Source: an uncultured Mitsuokella sp.
GTDB taxonomy: Bacteria; Bacillota; Negativicutes; Selenomonadales; Selenomonadaceae
Reading direction: 5' to 3'
Length of the DNA: 35,752 bases
Assembly (NCBI GenBank): GCA_900770895.1
Contig: CAAGMF010000306.1
Location: forward strand, 1 to 35,752
Shown: positions 32,574-35,752 of the stretch, piece by piece
How positions within the stretch are numbered: the first letter of the stretch is position 1
Layout: every line of letters starts with the position of its first letter
Position numbers and translations under genes: made by a program
The notes under the pieces: generated by a model
Seen by the model: the letters and a program-made list of their open reading frames with translations, nothing else
Database searches by the model: none
Told to the model about the DNA's origin: nothing

Positions 32574-33816
32574 GGAGACTGAGAAAGCTCAGAAAAAAAA
32601 GGAATACCGGCGCTACAAGCAGCAATATAGGGACATATCCACGATCGGCACGCTCATGCAGCCGACCAGCGGGCGAATGTTTCTATACATGGCAGGGCTC
32701 TTCAATAAATACTACAAAAAATTTGAGAACTTCCAACATTCAAATGAAGAGCTCGACGAAGACGATTTTCCTACCCGTTCCGATATACTGTCAGACATGC
32801 CGTACAACAGCGAATTCAAGCGCAAGGAGTCGCTGGCACTCGTGAATACGGTCTTCTCATTTAACGATGATGACTATATAGATACAGATACAGGCAGGAG
32901 CGGTGGACGGCAGAATGAGCAGGGGAAGGCAGAGAAAAAGAAGCGGGTAGGATCCCTGGATCGATCGGAGGACGAGCAGATCAAGCTGCTCGAACGCAAG
33001 CCGACGCTCAACCCACCGCGCGATGAGTTCAAACAGGTGCCACTGCTGCCATCCCGGCTCGAGCGGCAGTGGCTGCGGGCGATGCTCGAGGCACCGGAGG
33101 CGAGGTTCCTGCTATCGGATACCTTGCGTAGCAAGCTGCGCGACAGGCTCGCAGGAGAGGAGCCGATCGATTTCTCGTTCTGGCATCGCATCAGGCTCGC
33201 AGGCGATGATCTGGATGATGAGGGAAATATAGCCTTGCTGCGCCTGATATTCCATGCCGTGCAGGGCCATAATACTCTGATGCTGGAAAAGGATGGCAAG
33301 GTCCATAACCTGCTGCCGCTCCGCATACGGTACAATCTCTGGACGAACCGCTATAGTCTCATAGCGCTGGATAAGGATGCAGCCGACGAAGAGGCACGCT
33401 TCCCACGCTATCATCTGCAAGCGCTTGCGGGACTGCGCGAAGGCGTGCGTATACCGGAGGGGGAGCTTGGTGAAGCGAAGAAAGAGTATGAGGCTTACTG
33501 TCAGGCACATCGGCGCTGCTTCCATCTGTGGGTGCGGGACGAGCGCAATGGCCGTGAGCGATGCTACGCGCTGTTCGCAGCCTTTGACAAGACCTCATAT
33601 TGCGAGCCTGGAGGCGTCTACCGGCTCACAATCGCCTACTACACATTCGATGAGGATGATGTGCTGAGCCGCCTGCTCGCGCTGGGACCGGTCGGCGTGG
33701 TGCTGCCCGACGACACCGACACTGCGCCGGAGGAGTTCGGCCCGCTGGCCGGCAATCACCTGCGCAGCAGACTGGTGTCCCGCCTGCAGAAGGCCCGGCG
33801 CTGGTACCAGGAGTGA
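32560..33816 (+). CDS. WYL-domain protein, probable regulator
   Basis: 418 residues. The first 170 are charged and helical (KKEYRRYKQQYRDISTIGTL). The WYL domain is seen around NTLMLEKDGKVHNLLPLRIRYNLWTNRYSLIALDKD (positions near 245-280), where the usual W-Y-L triad is read as NRYSL. The C-terminus LGPVGVVLPDDTD ... RSRLVSRLQKARRWYQ fits WCX. No clear helix-turn-helix was seen at the N-terminus, so it may depend on the first WYL protein for DNA binding. It starts inside the end of the preceding gene; both are made from one transcript that ends at the terminator 33833-33882. Confidence 0.75.
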   Translation: MAKNKETEKAQKKKEYRRYKQQYRDISTIGTLMQPTSGRMFLYMAGLFNKYYKKFENFQHSNEELDEDDFPTRSDILSDMPYNSEFKRKESLALVNTVFSFNDDDYIDTDTGRSGGRQNEQGKAEKKKRVGSLDRSEDEQIKLLERKPTLNPPRDEFKQVPLLPSRLERQWLRAMLEAPEARFLLSDTLRSKLRDRLAGEEPIDFSFWHRIRLAGDDLDDEGNIALLRLIFHAVQGHNTLMLEKDGKVHNLLPLRIRYNLWTNRYSLIALDKDAADEEARFPRYHLQALAGLREGVRIPEGELGEAKKEYEAYCQAHRRCFHLWVRDERNGRERCYALFAAFDKTSYCEPGGVYRLTIAYYTFDEDDVLSRLLALGPVGVVLPDDTDTAPEEFGPLAGNHLRSRLVSRLQKARRWYQE

Positions 33817-33832
33817 GACAATACCGCGGAAG

Positions 33833-33882
33833 ACGAAGGCCCCTGCCAGCTGGCTGATGATGCCAGAGGCAGGGGCCTTCGT
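33833..33882. terminator. Bidirectional terminator
   Basis: A perfect 15-bp stem (ACGAAGGCCCCTGCC 33833-33847 with 33868-33882) between the convergent WYL and M48-like genes. Confidence 0.88.
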
Positions 33883-33919
33883 TATACAGAGGTGATTCGA
33901 TTGGATGACGGGGCAGGAA

Positions 33920-34705
33920 TCAGTCAGCCATGTTCAAGATGCTGCGGAGCTCATCGGCGGCACGCTGCTCGTCCTTGGAGAGGCGACTGGTGCTGTTGAT
34001 TGAGTCCTCATCACATTCGAATGTCCCGAGTACCTTTATGATCTTGCCATCCTCGGCATTGAATGACTCCTGGCGGTTCAGCATGATGTTCCCTCCGAGT
34101 GTGGCGATATTGGAGGCGAGTACTGCACCGACAGGGACCGGGATACAGGAGAGAGCGATGGAGATGCCCATATGCCGGTCGACCGAGCGCAGGAAGTCGG
34201 CATTCGCCCAGTGGCCATACTCGTGTGCCAGGATTGTAGCGATATTGGAGTTGCTCGTGTAGTAGGCGGATGAGATGGGGCGTTGTCTGTCATCGCGGAT
34301 GTGCTTGTATTGGTCATAGGTGGTCTCCAGATTGATGATCCCTTTGAATACGACACTGCGGCCGCCGGGGCACATGTAGGAGTTCGGTTCGTTTTCAGAG
34401 TTGTCGATGACGGTGGGGAACAGCCAGCGCTTATGTTTGCCATCATTCATGTTGAGGCGGTTCGGGTTGCATTCGACGAGGCGCTTCTGGGCGAAATTGA
34501 TGATGGTGTTTTCGGGTGGGACTTCGATTTTGTGGCCTTTGGTTGCTTTTTTATAGACTTTGTCACCGATGCCTCGCTCCTGTTTGCTCGAGATCATATG
34601 AGCCTCAGCGGTGGCGGGCTCCAGCTCGAGGACGGGGATAGCGGCGATCGTGACGATCGTGACGATAGAGAGAATAGCGGCGAGGATTTTTTTGAGGTCG
34701 TGCAT
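33920..34705 (-). CDS. Internally deleted M48 metallopeptidase paralogue
   Basis: 261 residues. It aligns with the M48 peptidase at 6479-7780 from the first Met, with the same signal peptide (LKKILAAILSIVTI, ATAEA) and intact AHEYGHWANADF. The match runs to QESFNAE and then jumps in frame to GKIIKVLGTFECD, leaving out about 159 codons. The cut falls just after the Glu of the ExxAD motif, so HExxH and that Glu remain but the following AD and the whole C-terminal half are gone. The rest is diverged but free of stops, so it may still be made and secreted as an inactive or altered form. It is driven by shared promoter copy 6. Confidence 0.85.
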   Translation of the reverse strand: MHDLKKILAAILSIVTIVTIAAIPVLELEPATAEAHMISSKQERGIGDKVYKKATKGHKIEVPPENTIINFAQKRLVECNPNRLNMNDGKHKRWLFPTVIDNSENEPNSYMCPGGRSVVFKGIINLETTYDQYKHIRDDRQRPISSAYYTSNSNIATILAHEYGHWANADFLRSVDRHMGISIALSCIPVPVGAVLASNIATLGGNIMLNRQESFNAEDGKIIKVLGTFECDEDSINSTSRLSKDEQRAADELRSILNMAD

Positions 34706-34763
34706 AATCGTGATGGTCTTATCTGGCGCAGCGCACCTGGTAGGGTACGCTACTTCCTCCTTT
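34706..34763 (-). promoter_or_regulatory. Structured 5' leader, second copy
   Basis: AAAGGAGG (34763-34756), hairpin AGCGTACC/GGTGCGCT (34751-34744 with 34737-34730, loop of 6), then 24 nt to ATG 34705. It has the same spacing as in the full-length M48 gene. The left arm differs at three positions, yet all eight pairs are kept. Confidence 0.5.
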
Positions 34764-34793
34764 CGGCTCCTGGAAGTTATCTTCGATGGTTAT

Positions 34794-34838
34794 ATTATTG
34801 CATTTTGCTTCCTGCCTTTAGGGAAAATCCACTGCCTG
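34794..34838 (-). promoter_or_regulatory. Shared promoter element, copy 6 (M48-like gene)
   Basis: CAGGCAGTGGATTTTCC (34838-34822), 22 bp, AATAAT (34799-34794). The sequence downstream matches the leader of the full-length M48 gene (ATCGAAGATAACTTCCAGGA). Confidence 0.75.
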
Positions 34839-34872
34839 ATTCTAATGAAATAGGAGGAGGGATATCTTCGTA

Positions 34873-34992
34873 TTGGAGACGGCGATTCGCGAAGCGATAG
34901 CGTACTGCATAAACAATGATTTCATGGCTGATTATTTCAGAGAGAACGAAAGTAAGGTCTTGGATATGGTATCGGTATTGGGGATAGCATAG
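34873..34992 (+). pseudogene. C-terminal fragment of an Rpn/PD-(D/E)XK transposase-like nuclease
   Basis: 39 codons reading LETAIREAIAYCINNDFMAD, then YFRENESKVLDMVS, ending at TAG 34992. This is the usual C-terminal tail of Rpn-family recombination-promoting nucleases (AIxxCIxxxILxxFLxxxxxEVxxM). The nuclease domain and start are missing. Confidence 0.7.
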
Positions 34993-35014
34993 GAAAAGGA
35001 TACAGGGCAATAGG

Positions 35015-35057
35015 AAAGACAGCCACGAGGTACAAGGGCCTTGTGGCTGTCTTTTTG
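35015..35057 (+). terminator. Rho-independent terminator
   Basis: AAAGACAGCCAC (35015-35026) pairs with 35043-35054, with extra pairs inside the loop, followed by TTTTT. Confidence 0.88.
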
Positions 35058-35097
35058 TGGTTGCGCGATATGGTGTTGAATGTTCGGCGCTTACTAT

Positions 35098-35142
35098 CTG
35101 GCAGTGGATTTTCCCGGATGCTCGGAGACCGGGCGATATACT
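35098..35142 (+). promoter_or_regulatory. Shared promoter element, copy 7 (Gln-rich protein)
   Basis: CTGGCAGTGGATTTTCC (35098-35114), 22 bp, TATACT (35137-35142). The leader up to GAAGGAGG (35172-35179) matches the orphan leader at 17530-17620. Confidence 0.8.
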
Positions 35143-35186
35143 TATCTTGCAATCAGGAAAGCAGACGAATGAAGGAGGTATTCGTT

Positions 35187-35708
35187 ATGACAACGATGAT
35201 AAACAAAAAGAAGCCGGGATTTTCCAAAAAACAGATGCTCGTAGCTGTTTTTGCAGTGGCACTGGTGATTGGAGGCCTTGGAAGCGGTGTCAGTGAAGCT
35301 AGCTTTTCAGCTATTCGGTCGTTCTTCTTTGGTGCAGATGAGACGCAGCAAATGCAGATGGAGCAGGAACAGATGCAGCAACAGGAACAGATGCAGCGGC
35401 AGCAGGAACAGACGCAGCAGCAGACGCAGCAGCAGATGCAGCAGCAGATGCAGCAGGAGGAGCAGATACGGCAGCAGCAGGAGCAGATGGAGCAGGAACA
35501 GATGCAGCGACAGCAACAGGAACAGATACGGCAGCAGCAGCAACAGTTGGAGCAGATGCAACAACAGATGGAGCAGCAAGTGCATGAAACGAATCCCTAC
35601 GAACATCCGGGGCAGGATGCAGTCATCAACGAGTCCTATTTTGGTATAAACGAAGGGATGGGCATAGCACAGCCGCCACAACCAGCTGCTCCACCTATGA
35701 TGTATTGA
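35187..35708 (+). CDS. Exported or membrane-anchored Gln/Met/Glu-rich repeat protein
   Basis: 173 residues from ATG 35187, 7 nt after GAAGGAGG. A basic N-terminus (NKKKPGFSKKQ) and one hydrophobic stretch (MLVAVFAVALVIGGLG) act as signal or anchor. Residues about 53-131 are an almost uninterrupted QQQ/EQMQ/MEQ tract, encoded by CAG-rich triplets and likely a long helix or coiled coil. The tail is HETNPYEHPGQDAV ... PPQPAAPPMMY, Pro-rich. No known family. The triplet run makes length changes by slippage likely. Its leader is shared with an orphan copy at 17530 and with the partial sequence at the right edge of the window. Confidence 0.75.
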   Translation: MTTMINKKKPGFSKKQMLVAVFAVALVIGGLGSGVSEASFSAIRSFFFGADETQQMQMEQEQMQQQEQMQRQQEQTQQQTQQQMQQQMQQEEQIRQQQEQMEQEQMQRQQQEQIRQQQQQLEQMQQQMEQQVHETNPYEHPGQDAVINESYFGINEGMGIAQPPQPAAPPMMY

Positions 35709-35720
35709 ACAACAGAGATG

Positions 35721-35752
35721 ATGACTGGTCAGGAAAGCAGACGAGTGAAGGA
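35721..35752 (+). promoter_or_regulatory. Start of a further leader of the same kind, cut by the window end
   Basis: GGTCAGGAAAGCAGACGAGT (from about 35728) followed by GAAGGA matches the SD-proximal leader at 35154-35178 (ATCAGGAAAGCAGACGAATG). A further paralogue of the Gln-rich protein gene, or of another gene with this leader, may start just outside the window. Confidence 0.5.

Overview
The window looks like a chromosomal defence and accessory region of a Gram-positive-lineage anaerobe. It has mid-to-high GC coding, strong GGAGG Shine-Dalgarno (SD) sites, TATAAT promoters and rho-independent terminators. My best guess is a Selenomonas-like member of the Negativicutes; that is an impression from gene style and repeat type, not a proof.

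Bases 1-794 are the leader-distal end of a CRISPR array read on the + strand (37-bp repeats, 11 visible spacers). Its last repeat is cut by a 155-bp MITE-like element. Two homologous, convergent CARF-HEPN ribonuclease genes follow (1324-3306 + and 3873-5687 -), with a solitary CRISPR repeat and a decayed gene mosaic between them. After a zone of gene fragments comes a secreted M48 metallopeptidase (6479-7780) and a secreted two-repeat protein (7878-8786).

Bases 9029-17378 form one compact type III-D CRISPR effector operon: a small accessory protein (possible ring nuclease), HD-less Cas10 with an intact GGDD motif, a single Cas7, Csx10, a double Cas7, Csx19, and a large Cas7-like protein with a Gly/Asn-rich N-terminus. 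No cas1, cas2 or cas6 is in the window. The expected logic is that crRNA-guided target binding activates Cas10 to make cyclic oligoadenylate, which switches on the two CARF-HEPN RNases.

Bases 18373-25400 hold a second compact operon: a HEPN/DUF4145-like domain fused to a pseudokinase, an active Hanks-type kinase, a 60-residue protein, a UPF1-like SF1 helicase and a winged-helix protein. I do not recognise this set as a named system; it is the best candidate here for an undescribed phospho-signalling defence module.

Bases 25510-30595 (- strand) hold a glycan-type cluster: a glycosyltransferase, a glycosidase-like barrel protein, an N-acetyl-sugar amidotransferase-like PP-loop enzyme and an unknown protein. 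Two of these lack any ATG/GTG/TTG start. Two WYL-type regulators (30957-33816 +) follow, then an internally deleted copy of the M48 peptidase (- strand), an Rpn nuclease fragment and a membrane-anchored Gln/Met-rich repeat protein.

A 45-bp promoter architecture recurs seven times (6346, 17530, 29424-, 30760-, 30855-, 34838-, 35098). It consists of a GGCAGTGRWTTTTCC block, exactly 22 bp, then a -10 box. Every copy lies upstream of, and points toward, a gene or a gene remnant. It ties the M48 genes, the glycan cluster and the Gln-rich protein into one apparent regulon. The region is also littered with partial duplicates of its own genes, which shows repeated local recombination.
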